This document shows, piece by piece, positions 23,479-33,526 of a stretch of DNA of 64,000 bases. The notes under the pieces are model-generated. The model was not told the origin of the DNA and made no database searches. It saw only the letters and a program-made list of their open reading frames with translations. The first letter of the stretch is position 1. The number at the start of each line of letters is the position of its first letter. Made by a program: the position numbers and the translations under genes. The stretch comes from Macrothele yani (lineage: Eukaryota; Arthropoda; Arachnida; Araneae; Macrothelidae), in contig CM077022.1 in assembly GCA_039090855.1 (NCBI GenBank), positions 73,060,971-73,124,970 of the forward strand. The letters are read 5' to 3'.

Positions 23479-23866
23479 TGACAACAGAGCATGTATATTG
23501 TAAAGGCCTTGCTGTTTCTGTATCTCCCAATTCTTGGACTTTATAAATACAGTACGGCCATAGGTGTTTTTTTTTTTTTTTTTTTTTACAAGCTCCTATA
23601 TGCTAGAATAGGATGTCAATGATATAGCTTTCCTGAAAACTTGGTGACTTGCTGCCATGTTAACACATCAAGTTTTTCTACAGTTCAATATAGAAATGGC
23701 TGTCTGCTCCATATTTTGTCTTGTGCACTTCTAATTTTCTAAAAACTTTTAACCACTTGTAATATTGCTATCTGATTTTGGAAAGGGAAATCAGTCTATC
23801 TTTGGTGAAACATTTTTATTCAGCCCTGCAACACAGTGTTTCAAAGTAATGTTTATTAATGCACAC

Positions 23867-24518
23867 CAGAGCTGAGTTCAGGCTCAATTTTAAAAGCCTG
23901 AGCCCGTCCGAGCCTGAAGTATGTCAGCCAGAGCCTGCCCGAGCCTGAACAAGCCCCAAAACTATGATTAACCTTGTTTAGGCATTAAACAAAAAATTCT
24001 CCTCTTCCAAACTTCCCTCCCCGTGCAATTAACTGATGTCTTTCTCAACTGTGGAGTGGGGAAGGGATGTCTATCTATTTCTATAGTTTCTTTGATAATT
24101 CATTTCTTCCTGAAATGCCTCAGCGGGGAGCCGAGCATCAGGAGGCACAAAAATCTGCGTCATACCTTGCTCAATAGAATTAGCAGGGAGCTGTCCCATT
24201 GAGGTAGGGAGCAAAATTTCGTCAGCTGCTATCTACTATCTATAGTTCTTAAAGAAACTTTTCCTTTGCAGAAATCCTGTAATTCATGACCTTTGGTATA
24301 TGTTACCCAAGCCTGGAATGGATGATAGCCCTGCTGAATTCCTGCACCCCATCTAGACCCAGTTGCCAAAGAATTCTCTTTAACAACTGGAAAGTGTAAA
24401 AAGTCTCTTGTGCTAAATCATACAAAATCACATGTAAAAAGAGGAAGAAAGTTATCTCCCTCTCTCGGAGCCCGAACTCCAGTAAGTATCGTGCAGCACG
24501 GGCTTGGGCTCAGCACTG
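23867..24518. mobile_element. hAT MITE with perfect 8-bp target duplication
   Basis: A 652-bp non-coding element. Ends are CAGAGCTGAGTTCAGGCTC (left) and CAGTGCTGAGCCCAAGCCCG (right, read inward). The duplication ATGCACAC flanks it exactly (23859-23866 and 24519-24526). The left subterminal region holds repeated GAGCC-TGA and GAGCCCG motifs, as is common at hAT ends. No transposase frame. A plus-strand open frame that starts inside at 24410 is chance. Confidence 0.82.
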
Positions 24519-24526
24519 ATGCACAC

Positions 24527-26302
24527 CTGCTGTTTCTAGAAAAACTACTTGCTGCTTTCTCACTGATCAGACTACTATTGCCAATAAATTGGTGTCGTGG
24601 CACTTCAGCTGCTGAGGTAGAAGCACGAGGTTACTTGTGTGATATTAACTTCGAGCTGATAATGTTTTCATGTATTTTCATACTTTAAGATGATTAAATT
24701 ATGAGAAATTTTAATCTTTGCACTTTTTAGTTGCACCTTAACTTCTGCTTGAGACATCCCGATGATAACTTACCCCTTTATCTGCGGGTCAAGCTTTTTG
24801 AAAGAGAAATTTGAAGTTTTATAGCTCTAAAGGGCTGAAGCCATAAGATGCCAAACACACACTGTTGTATGAGGGAACTGTAATGTGACAACTGTGCTAA
24901 TTTGGCCATTTTCTGAAGTTAACTTATGGAAACTGGTAAAATATTTACCCCCAGTACTCACATTGTTAGATCATAAATGATTGAAACACAGAACATCTCT
25001 TGAATTTTTACCACACCTAAAGAGCATAATCATCTCCCTATCGTATCATGAAGATATCATTTTAAGTTCAACAGAGGCTTTTTCTCTATATCTTTGATAT
25101 GAAACTGATGTCAAGGAAAATCAATAGGGCTCAAGTGGGTGATGTGGTTAATGATAAAAAAATGCACTGAATGGATATATCATAAATGCAGAAAAATTGT
25201 TCTAATGACAGTAAAAATATTTAAAAAAATCATTTCTTTATTCTGGTCTCACTAAAGGGCACCATTGTGATTGCAAATCAGAGATGCTGCATTTTTTTCT
25301 TCCCTTTCTTGTTTTTTTATTTATTCATATAATTTTTGAGGGAAAAGTTGGATTCCTGAAGCATCAGCTGTATATCATATGTCACTGATTTAATTGTTGT
25401 CTCATTGAGTTCTCTACTGACACTGAAAATCAGGATTTCTGCTTCAGACGGATAGGCGTCGTTGATTGTAGCAGAGAGGGATGTAATGAAATTCTTAAAG
25501 TAATAGAACGATTAAGATATTTTAATGAGGACTTTGCTTCATTGTGTAATGTTGCTTTATGCTGTGTGTCACGTTAATTCCACTGGCACTAGTTAATATG
25601 GTGAGCAGGTGGCAGAGAAATATGGTTTTGTAAAAAATAGTGATCCACACGAAGTCTAGCTGAACTTGACAAAACCAGAATAAATTGCCTGTATTTAGCA
25701 TTGTTTATGTATCACAAATTTAATTCTCTTCTATCTTTAAAAACTTTCCTTTATGTCTTCACTTCCGCTGAGTTTTTTTTTTTTTTTTTCCACAGACGTT
25801 TCTGGCCTCTAGATTTTTGTCAAGGCCTGTTCTCAATGTGTACAAACTGTATATAAAGATTTCTTTACGCTGGAAGAACTTATTGTTTGGGTACTTTCAA
25901 TCTGTTTCGTCACTATTACCAAAAATAAATAAAAAGAAAAAAAAGTAAAGCAAGGCAAAAAAATAAGAGGGAGTTTGTTAAAATCAGTAAAATTCTTTCT
26001 CCGGAGCAAGAGCGAAGCAGTTGCACATGTTTAAGCATTACTATTCTTGTAACTGTTAAATGATGTTGAAATTTAGGTGCTTTAAATGCATCTATATTTC
26101 AGTTTATATTCATAGTAGTGAAACCTCGGTTATACATTTATCTAGAAGATGGCCTCAAAAAACGTATGAACAAAATTTCAAGATGGTAAATAGTATTGTA
26201 AAATTCATGCTTTAAAGGAGTATAAGATGTTCCTTAATAATGATTTATTTAAAGTCAAATTGGTGGCAAAAGGAAAAAAAGAGTGTTACAAATTATAATG
26301 CA
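24527..26302. other. AT-rich sequence without recognisable gene
   Basis: No supported gene or bounded repeat between the hAT MITE and the Helitron. Confidence 0.5.
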
Positions 26303-26313
26303 CTAGCTGTAAA

Positions 26314-26340
26314 GCCCGTTGAGATAAGAATACAACGGGT
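26314..26340 (-). terminator. Helitron 3' terminal hairpin
   Basis: A seven-base-pair stem CCCGTTG/CAACGGG with an 11-base loop, about 12 bases from the CTAG end. In Helitrons this hairpin acts as the transposition stop signal; that role is family knowledge, not shown here. Confidence 0.8.
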
Positions 26341-26479
26341 TCTAGAAATCACTTATTGCTATTCAAGCATTTATTAACGATGTTGGAAAATATCTTTGTA
26401 CACGATACTTTTTGTAAATATCTTTTCTGAATCAGGAAGTAGTTTTCCTTTTTTTTTTTTTTTTTTTTTGGCCCATGGA

Positions 26480-26842
26480 TTACTTTAACTGTGACATCAA
26501 ATCGTCGAACTCTTGACAATGCAACACAAATTGGCCATGGCTAAACACTGGTTCAGGAAGGTAGATGCCTACTTTCTCCAGTGTTTGACTTTGAGGTTTA
26601 CTAATGGTCATAGCAAAGGCGAGTTTTACAGGAAATTGTCGTCTTAATGTGGATGGGAGGTCTATATCAGTAGGTGTGAGGTCAATTTGCAGAATAAAAA
26701 CAGTTTTACCACATGCTGAGCCTGTGAGTACTTCTGCAATGATCAAATTGGGTTTCAGTTCTTTAATTATCAGTCTTGTTCCATTGCATGAACCTCGTTG
26801 TGTATTGATGTTTCTCGGGAGCATGATAATAGCTCCAATCAA
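26480..26842 (-). pseudogene. Helitron Pif1-like helicase C-terminus, broken
   Basis: The minus-strand peptide carries IMLPRNINTQRGSCNGTRL, then IIAEVLTGSACGKTVFI, then FPVKLAFAMTISKPQSQT and VGIYLPEPVFSHGQ. These match the last third of the Pif1-like SF1B helicase domain of Helitron Rep-Hel proteins. The motif around AFAMTINKSQGQT has changed to SKPQSQT, and just after FSHGQ a frameshift destroys the final motif (normally YVALSRVR-like). The rest of the helicase and the whole Rep domain are absent. Not functional. Confidence 0.85.
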
Positions 26843-27265
26843 TTAAAAAAAAAAAACTAACTTCGAACGAAAGAAAAAAAAGATGTAAACAGGAACAGTT
26901 ACGGATAACACGGTGTGAACACCGGAATATAAATGTTAGTCTTTTTCTGTTAAACAGCGTAATAAAGCATATCAAGTGTATGTAAAGTATAACCAAAATT
27001 CCTAACGTAAAGTTTTCTTATTTCTAAAGAGTTGACCGTGTGACGTAACGCATCTCTGACGTCATGTAAGAATGATTTGAATGAGATGACGTCACATCAG
27101 CTGCTGTGTTCTTTGTTGCTATGACAACAAAACGAAGCGATATACGTGTGCACTGTCACCTGCACGAAAAGCTAAGCGTGGCGTCACAAACATTTGTTTC
27201 TCGGTTGTTATGGTGACTTAAAAAGTGATCCACGTCGTTGCAACTTAGCCTTTTATATATTAAGA

Positions 27266-28679
27266 TTTTATTGCATTAAAAAATCATGAAGCTTATGAAA
27301 TAAAACCTCTTTTTGATGACTCTAGCTGTCTATAAAAATTATGATTTTAGGTTAAGCAAAATTCTTACAAATAAGAATCTGGGTCAAAATCCTTACAACT
27401 AAGAACCAGTGCTTTAGTATGGGACTCTTGAATCAACAGCTATTTTTTCTGTGGAACATGAATGCATCCATTTGAAACGAGAATGTTGAATATTGATGAT
27501 ACATTTAGGATTCTAATCTACTATGTTGCAAAATAGTGGAGCCACAGAGTTACATCCCAGAGATTGATCAATTTTTAAGTAATTTTTGAATATGTGACAG
27601 TGTATGTCATATGAGATGCTACACCAATTTTTCATCCAAACCAAAGGTAAACAACACACCCTTCTCTAATGGGATCAAGGTTCAACTTTGGCTACACCAA
27701 GAAGGAACTCAACAACACTGTCTTAATTCTCTTCAAGTTGTAACATACCAAGGTTGCATACAAAAGAATCAAAGAACCATGTATTTTTGATTATCTGAAA
27801 TTCAAATTTTAATGTGTAATCACAAAAGCATATAAATGAATTATGTATAACAGAATTTTAAAAAGTGATAGGAGCTACAGTAAGATATTGGGGCTAATGC
27901 AGTATTATGTATAAAAGTAAAAAAAAACGTATAACCAATAAATGTACAACCGAGATTCCACTGTATTTATGAAACTGTGCTTTAAAAATTTGATAGTCTC
28001 TAAATGCATATTCCCATCTGTGTATTTTTAATCATTTAGTGTAGTGCTTAATCTTGGTGCCAAGTCTTGCCAGCGAAAGTTAGTTTTCATGGACTTGTCA
28101 TGTCTGAATCGACACCCAGTTCCATATATGAATTAGATATTGGGAAATAAGAAGTTGTGTCTTATGTAGGGTTAAATCTGCAATAGACCATGTATCTGTG
28201 GATCCCATGAATAATCACCATTTCTAGATTGAAGTGCAGTTGAAGCTGCTAGTTGGATCAAATTTTTTCAACATGAATGGTTTATAAAGATTCAAAAAGT
28301 ATTGTAAGTTTGAATGTGTGTTCTCAAGTTAGTAAAAGTAATGAGTTTTCATTAATTTGAGTAGGTAACTAAAATTTTTTATTGAAAGGGTACTTTAGAA
28401 ATTATATTAGTAAGAGTTTGGAAGCATTTATTATTTTTTTTACCTGCTCTGGACAAGTTCTCACTGTGAATACTCATTCAAAGAGGAAAAAAGCTTCTTG
28501 TGTTTCATGTAATTTATCACTTTTACTTGACCAGTTACATTTTGATTTTGATGTGCTAGAACTGGTGACAATTTTTTTTAATTGAAATATTATTTGATTC
28601 TGATTACAATAGAGACAACAGAACTGGAAATGAATATTTCCATTCTAGTAAGCAGAACTTTTCATTAAAACATGAGGGT
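27266..28679. other. AT-rich sequence without recognisable gene
   Basis: Nothing supportable seen. The first bases are the host flank of the Helitron. Confidence 0.5.
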
Positions 28680-28689
28680 TTTGCCCAGA

Positions 28690-29870
28690 AGGTAATGAAC
28701 CACATTTATTTCTTGATTAATATGTATCCTAGAGACATGAAAATTCCATAAAGCTTAAGAGAGCATTTCATATACATATTCAATTTTTTCATTTTTTCAC
28801 ATCATCTCCATCCACTTCTGTGGCTTTATGCCATTAAGAAACATGAGCATGCATGCCATTTTAGTTTCAATTCTTGTCTTTCCGATATGACCATGTTCTC
28901 AATGCACAAATCATAATGTTGTCATTCTTAGACTTCTACTGCAGTCTGCATCTTTCACCTCCACAAACAGGTGGAAATCAGGTGGAGCAAGGCCAGAGTT
29001 GTAGGGTGGATAGGGTAACTTGGTTTGAGTTTAGAGATGGCTTCCTGAGTTTTGAATTTGGTGTGAGATCATGTTTTGACATTGAAGTAAGATTTCTGCT
29101 TAGTTCTTGTGCAGTCAAGCATGCTGAAACTGGTATTTTTCTGTTTTTCATAATGACTTGATATAGTGATGAGAGTTGGTCATCATACCTCTAAACAGGA
29201 CATCCACGAAACTCACTACTTCACAATTCCAAAGAGCAGTGATTATGATTCTATGAACTAAACTAGATGTCTTCAGTTTTTTTTTCTTTTGTGAAGGATC
29301 AAGATGATGTCACTTGGACTTCATTTTTGTATCTCATTGAAAATCACAAATTCAGGTTTCATCTTCATCATCAATACCTGTTACAAGAATGCCTTCTTTT
29401 CCACTTCATGATGTGATAAAGTGGAAGAAATATCTTTCTGCTGAGTTCTGTGGTCTGGTGAAAATTTTCATTGAACCCACCTTGCATGCGCTTTCAAATA
29501 TCATAGAACCTTTGTAACTTGACTGAAGATGCCTTTGTAAATAGAAAGGTCAAGCATCAGTTGCTGTGCTGTGCTGTGCTGTATTAATATTGGTGAATAC
29601 TAAAGTCAAGATGTTGAAATATTGAAAGGCTAGTAACTGTGGCTGGATGGCCAGTATACAGCAGACCACAAGCTCACTTTGTCCTCCTCTGGAAGCTTTA
29701 GCTGTTTAAACCAGTGATGTACAGCATTTCTGTTGAATGCTGATTTTTTTAGACATCCCTGGGCAGCTTGGTTCACCCTATTCCTCGTCCTGAACGGAAA
29801 TACTGACTGACACCATTTCAATGCCTTACTGTAACAGTGTTGTTGGACCACTTTAGAACTCTGTGTGTAA
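28690..29870 (-). pseudogene. mariner-like transposase, heavily decayed
   Basis: Minus-strand fragments in several frames follow the order of a mariner transposase. At about 29630-29851 there is an N-terminal HTH-like piece (FNRNAVHHWFKQLK). At about 29280-29400 a DDET-like segment is followed by a HHLDPSQKKKK stretch and an ITALWNCE...VDVLFRG stretch. At about 28940-29000 a LAPPDFHLF motif (usual PYSPDLAPSDFHLF) leads into a degenerate C-terminus. Several frameshifts and stops are present. Terminal repeats were not identified with confidence; the left end may be near 28680 (AGAAGGTAATGAACCACA). Confidence 0.65.
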
Positions 29871-29959
29871 AGGCAACAGATTTCAGATTTATAACACAGA
29901 AAATAAAAAGTTTTCTATCCCAAGTAGTGGTGGTGTTTGAATATTTATATATGTATGTA

Positions 29960-30140
29960 ATGTGCATTATATATAAAAAGTTTCCAAACTTTTTATAATT
30001 ATTTCTGGCGTACTTACATGCTATTCACTCGTCTCTGTCAAAGTACATTCCTCCGCAGTTGAAACATCGCTCCCAGCATTTTTTTCAGTTCAGGAAACAC
30101 TGCTTGAAGGCTTGTTTTGAGATCATGCGCAGTTCTGTGG
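29960..30140 (-). pseudogene. Second mariner-like C-terminal fragment
   Basis: On the minus strand, a broken KKCWERC...GGMYFDRDE-like stretch matches the end of many mariner transposases (WKKCWERCI-x2-GGEYFEGD). It is followed by the terminal region AAATAATTATAAAAAGTTTG. AAAAAGTTT/AAACTTTTT forms a small palindrome at 29977-29996. It is separate from the neighbouring relic because the C-terminus is present twice. The SINE at 30144 has cut off its 5' part. Confidence 0.6.
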
Positions 30141-30143
30141 GTG

Positions 30144-30365
30144 ATTTTTTTGTTTTGTTTTTGATTGAGGGTTTAACGACCACTGTGAGCAACTCAATGG
30201 GCTATATAAGCAGTCGCCCATCCCTAATTTAGGACCACTGGTTCTAGGGAAAGGAGAGAGCCAGTGCCATAAGACAAACACAGCATCTATGCCTCGTGGG
30301 ATTCGAACTCGGACCCTTTTTGGACTAATGGTCATAAGCTAACGCTTGGGCCACTGGGGCAGCTC
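30144..30365 (-). mobile_element. tRNA-derived SINE, copy E (minus strand)
   Basis: Reverse-complement copy of the 15.9-18.5 kb family. The tail T-run (about 30147-30165) is on the left, then GTTTAACGACCACTGTGAGC, CCCATCCCTAATTTAGG, the B-box complement GGGATTCGAACTC and the A-box complement near 30340-30360. Inserted into mariner-derived sequence. Confidence 0.85.
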
Positions 30366-30461
30366 AGTCGTATTCAGTCGAACAAATTTTGACTTTCATT
30401 ATATATATGTGCTAACTTCAAGTAACATGATGTTTTAAGGTATGTGAACTTATCTAAAATC

Positions 30462-30787
30462 TCAATATTTGCATCTTTATGGCAATTAACTACCATTCAT
30501 TAGCAATTATTCACATGCAAGTCAATAATGACTTCAGAACAAGAAAGAAATCCAACTTACCCTTAAGGTCGTGTCTTCCTTCAATGAAACACTTCATGCA
30601 CATTAGCCAAAATGATACTTATGCGACTGTCCTGTCGGGCTTTTGCATGCAGATAAGAATAATGAGAATGCCCAAAAGGACAGTCGCATAACTATCATTT
30701 TGGCTAACGTGCATAAAGTGTTTCATTGAAGGAAGACACGACACAACCTTAAGGGTAAGTTGGATTTCTTTCTTGTTCTGAAGTCAT
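30462..30787. mobile_element. Inverted-repeat insertion with 11-bp target duplication
   Basis: Arms at about 30525-30633 and 30678-30790 are reverse complements with few differences, separated by 44 bases. The 11-mer TATCTAAAATC occurs at 30451-30461 and 30788-30798, framing an insert of 326 bp. About 63 bases on the left (30462-30524) lie outside the palindrome, so only one side has the extra sequence. The same asymmetry is seen at 31398-32202. No protein is encoded; a short plus-strand frame across it is chance. Confidence 0.7.
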
Positions 30788-30921
30788 TATCTAAAATCAC
30801 TATGAAATCCATATTCAGTACATAAAACTAACTTCTAGAGTTTTCAGTTTCCTTTCACAAATGTTAAAGAACTCTGTACATGTGTACATTAAAAATAATA
30901 CTGCCTATAATATCAACAATT

Positions 30922-31383
30922 CAAAATTGAAATTTTGATATTTACACTTAAATAACATATTCTCACAGTAATAAAATTATCAGTGCATTAAATTTTCTTT
31001 TTCTATTAGACATAATACTTAAAGCAACAAGGTTAATAATTTTATTCTCTTTCTTCTGCTTTTGTCCTCCCCCCATTAATTTGGTTAAAAACAAAAGTTA
31101 ACTAAATTGTATTCAATAAATGTTTTAAATTGTAAACAATAAAATTTAAAACAAATATTTTTAATTGTAACAATTTTAAACAGTTTCAATTATTTATAAC
31201 TATAAATTAATGGTTTTTATGGAAAGGGGAGTTTTGGACAAAGTGAAAGAAAAGGAATAAAATTACTAACCATGTTGCTTTTTAAGTATTATGTCTAATA
31301 AAAAAAGAATTTAATGTATAGGTAATGATTTTCATATTGTGAGAATGTGCTATTTAAGTGTAAACATTTAAATTTTAATTTTG
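30922..31383. repeat. AT-rich inverted repeat
   Basis: Arms at about 30922-31085 and 31200-31383 pair imperfectly (for example TATTTACACTTAAATAACAT against TGTTTACACTTAAATAGCAC). The inner ends contain CTTTTGTCC and GGACAAAG segments. The right arm ends directly against the target duplication of the next palindrome. No coding capacity. Confidence 0.65.
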
Positions 31384-31543
31384 TAAACATTATTAGTCTA
31401 AAGCAACTTATGGGATTTTACTAGGAAATTTTTTCATTAATAGCAAATTTTCGAAGAAAACTCTTCTCCTTCTTCAGGCTGTCTTGTTGTTGTCACTTTT
31501 TTCTTGTCACTATCACGGTTACGGTTTACCTTGACGGTTACGG

Positions 31544-31768
31544 TTAACCTTGACGGTTTAGGTTATTTTTCAACAAATCCTGCCAGATGTTAGGCAGGGA
31601 AAATCCTTTGCAGTCATTGATGATGGAATTTTGATTTTTCTCAATCTCTATTCCTTCTTTCAGTTTTCTTTTTTGGAAATTGCTTTGGAAACTGATTACT
31701 TTAAGGGAATTCCAATCCATGCTGTGCCCAGTTTCTCTAACATGCCTATCTAATCCAGTCTTGTTGGA
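31544..31768 (-). pseudogene. Penelope-like GIY-YIG C-terminal fragment (left copy)
   Basis: Mirror image of the plus-strand fragment and, as far as I can read, identical in sequence across the coding part. The two copies are truncated at the same point and joined 5' to 5' through an 11-base spacer. Confidence 0.8.
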
Positions 31769-31783
31769 GCTATAAAAAATTGC

Positions 31784-32005
31784 TCCAACAAGACTGGATT
31801 AGATAGGCATGTTAGAGAAACTGGGCACAGCATGGATTGGAATTCCCTTAAAGTAATCAGTTTCCAAAGCAATTTCCAAAAAAGAAAACTGAAAGAAGGA
31901 ATAGAGATTGAGAAAAATCAAAATTCCATCATCAATGACTGCAAAGGATTTTCCCTGCCTAACATCTGGCAGGATTTGTTGAAAAATAACCTAAACCGTC
32001 AAGGT
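31784..32005 (+). pseudogene. Penelope-like GIY-YIG C-terminal fragment (right copy)
   Basis: A 74-codon open stretch ending at TAA 32006-32008. It reads LDRHVRETGHSMDWNSLKVI, then FQKRKLKEGIEIEK and SLPNIWQDLL. The pattern H-V-x3-TGH-S-x-D-W, then RK-x2-EGIEI and LP-x-IW, is the C-terminal half of the GIY-YIG endonuclease domain that follows the reverse transcriptase in Penelope-like elements. The reverse transcriptase itself is absent (5' truncation). No ATG opens the frame. The reading frame is undamaged, which points to a recent copy. Confidence 0.8.
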
Positions 32006-32215
32006 TAACCGTAACCGTCAAGGTAAACCGTAACCGTGATAGTGACAAGAAAAAAGTGACAACAACAAGACAGCCTGAAGAAGAAGAGTTTTCTCCGAAA
32101 ATTTGCTATTAATGAAAAAATTTCCTAGTAAAATCCCATAAGTTGCCTTAGATTATAAATTCAATTAAACTAGGAAGCCATTTCTCAACATGAGCTTTAT
32201 TCAAACATTATTAGT

Positions 32216-32504
32216 TTAATTTACATGCAGTTTTTTAACATTTGCAAAAGGGAATTGATAACTTTGGAGGATTAGTATTACATACTGAATAAGGATTTTG
32301 TGATGTTTTCAGGCAAGTTCATTCCTTAGAACATCATGTTATTTCAATATCTTTTAAAAAATCAAACAAGGTAATGCCATTGTTTTATTGTGTGACACTT
32401 ACCAGGGAAAATTAATGATCATTTAACATCTGGTATATATTTTAGTTCAGGAACCATAATTTTAGCATTAGCAATTTTCTTTCAGCAGCTGCAGTATATC
32501 TATG
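32216..32504. other. Spacer, nothing recognisable
   Basis: AT-rich sequence between the Penelope-like palindrome and the small hAT MITE. Confidence 0.5.
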
Positions 32505-32512
32505 GTAGAAAG

Positions 32513-32779
32513 CAGTGGGTGTTGCTCAGGGGCCTGGGCTGCCCCCATGAAGTGTCACTTAGTCCTTCATTCTTTGTTATTGACTGTTTATTTTGAAATA
32601 AATTTGCATAGGTTTTTAATTATATATTTTACATTTCACTGGAAATATATTTTAATATGGCAGAGATATTTTAATTGCTTCCTAATATTTTGAGAGAGGT
32701 TTTTTCCAGTGTATTTTTATTTACTTAAATCTTCCAATATTTTGGGCTCCTCCATAAAGAAATTTTACATGTGCCACTG
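32513..32779. mobile_element. Small hAT MITE, intact copy
   Basis: 267 bp with CAGTGG ends in both orientations. It is flanked by GTAGAAAG (32505-32512) and GTAGAATG (32780-32787), an 8-bp duplication with one mismatch. Internal landmarks are GGGGCCTGGGCTGCCCCC, TTCTTTGTTATTGACTG, AATATGGCAGAGATATTTT and CAATATTTTGGGC. This copy serves as the uninterrupted reference for the split copy at 33466-37750. Confidence 0.75.
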
Positions 32780-32787
32780 GTAGAATG

Positions 32788-33465
32788 CCTCAATTTTTTT
32801 TAAATGGTGCCATTTTGGAATGGGTATTGAACTTACAGTGCTTGATATATGTCTGAATATGTTAACTTAACCCACTTCAAATACAATTTGAAAAAAATGA
32901 AGTATTATAAAATTTTAAGCTGATGGGAACTTAAAATATTAATGTTTATTTCTTTCTTGCACTTTTTTAGTAGTCTGAATGAGGGTCACAACCAGGATAG
33001 GGTTTTAAGGGTTAAAACCCCTCTACAGCCAAATATTTTTTAGGACTTGCATTAGCAGTTCCATTTTTCTATCTCCTATGTCTGTGTCTCAGTTTGATTC
33101 AATTTTCCACTCCACTGAGCACTCCTATGACAAATTTGTAAAGGTTTTGCATTCCCACATTTTCGGGCTTTCTGTGTGTAACCTGTCTCCAGAGCACAGA
33201 TGACACAGTGACTTGACTTTTTTTGCCTCCCATATATCCCATTGAGATAAAAAGTGTGACAAACTTGCCTTGTGAAGCTGTATAACCAGGTTGGAGCTGA
33301 TATAACCCCCTAGAATATGAATCCCTACCCGTAGCTGTTCTAACACACTAAGGTTTTTAGTAGGATGAAGGGCTTTTAGGAGCTTCTGTTATTGGCCGCT
33401 CGGCACTAAAATTCATCCGATATAGTGGATGTCAGTGGTCAAGCTTCCAAGTCCATGACCAGCAC
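32788..33465. other. Spacer, nothing recognisable
   Basis: No supported gene; a minus-strand 73-codon frame at 33125-33346 has no recognisable motif. Confidence 0.5.
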
Positions 33466-33526
33466 CAGTGGCGCACTCAGTGGGGGTAACCCAAGGGCCT
33501 GGACCCTTTCCATGAGGTATCGCTTG

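Larger units (their letters stand above)
26303..27265 (-). mobile_element. Short Helitron with both termini
   Basis: A rolling-circle transposon on the minus strand. The 5' end TCTTAATATATAAAAGG maps to 27265-27249. The 3' end is a hairpin (stem CCCGTTG/CAACGGG at 26333-26339 and 26315-26321), then eight bases, then CTAG at 26306-26303. The flanking host bases are A on the 5' side (27266) and T on the 3' side (26302), as expected for insertion between A and T. At 963 bp it is internally deleted, but unlike most short Helitrons it keeps part of the helicase gene. Confidence 0.88.
31398..32202. mobile_element. Penelope-like element, palindromic head-to-head 3' ends
   Basis: Left arm 31398-31770 (373 bases) and right arm 31782-32151 (370 bases) are almost exact reverse complements around an 11-base spacer. 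I see only a 3-base length difference and a few substitutions near the outer ends. Each arm codes, reading outward, for the C-terminal end of a GIY-YIG endonuclease of the Penelope-like type, followed by a 3' UTR with short AACCGT/CAAGGT repeats. The right copy continues 51 bases further (32152-32202). The 13-mer AAACATTATTAGT at 31385-31397 and 32203-32215 is an exact target duplication around the whole structure. Confidence 0.85.

Noticed and set aside
23859..24688. A small gene at 24410-24688
   Set aside because: It begins within a hAT MITE and crosses its border, so it is not a conserved unit.
31500..32060. Telomere-like repeats (AACCGT/TTACGG)
   Set aside because: Only a few irregular units, located in the 3' UTR of the Penelope-like copies and present in both arms; not a telomeric array.
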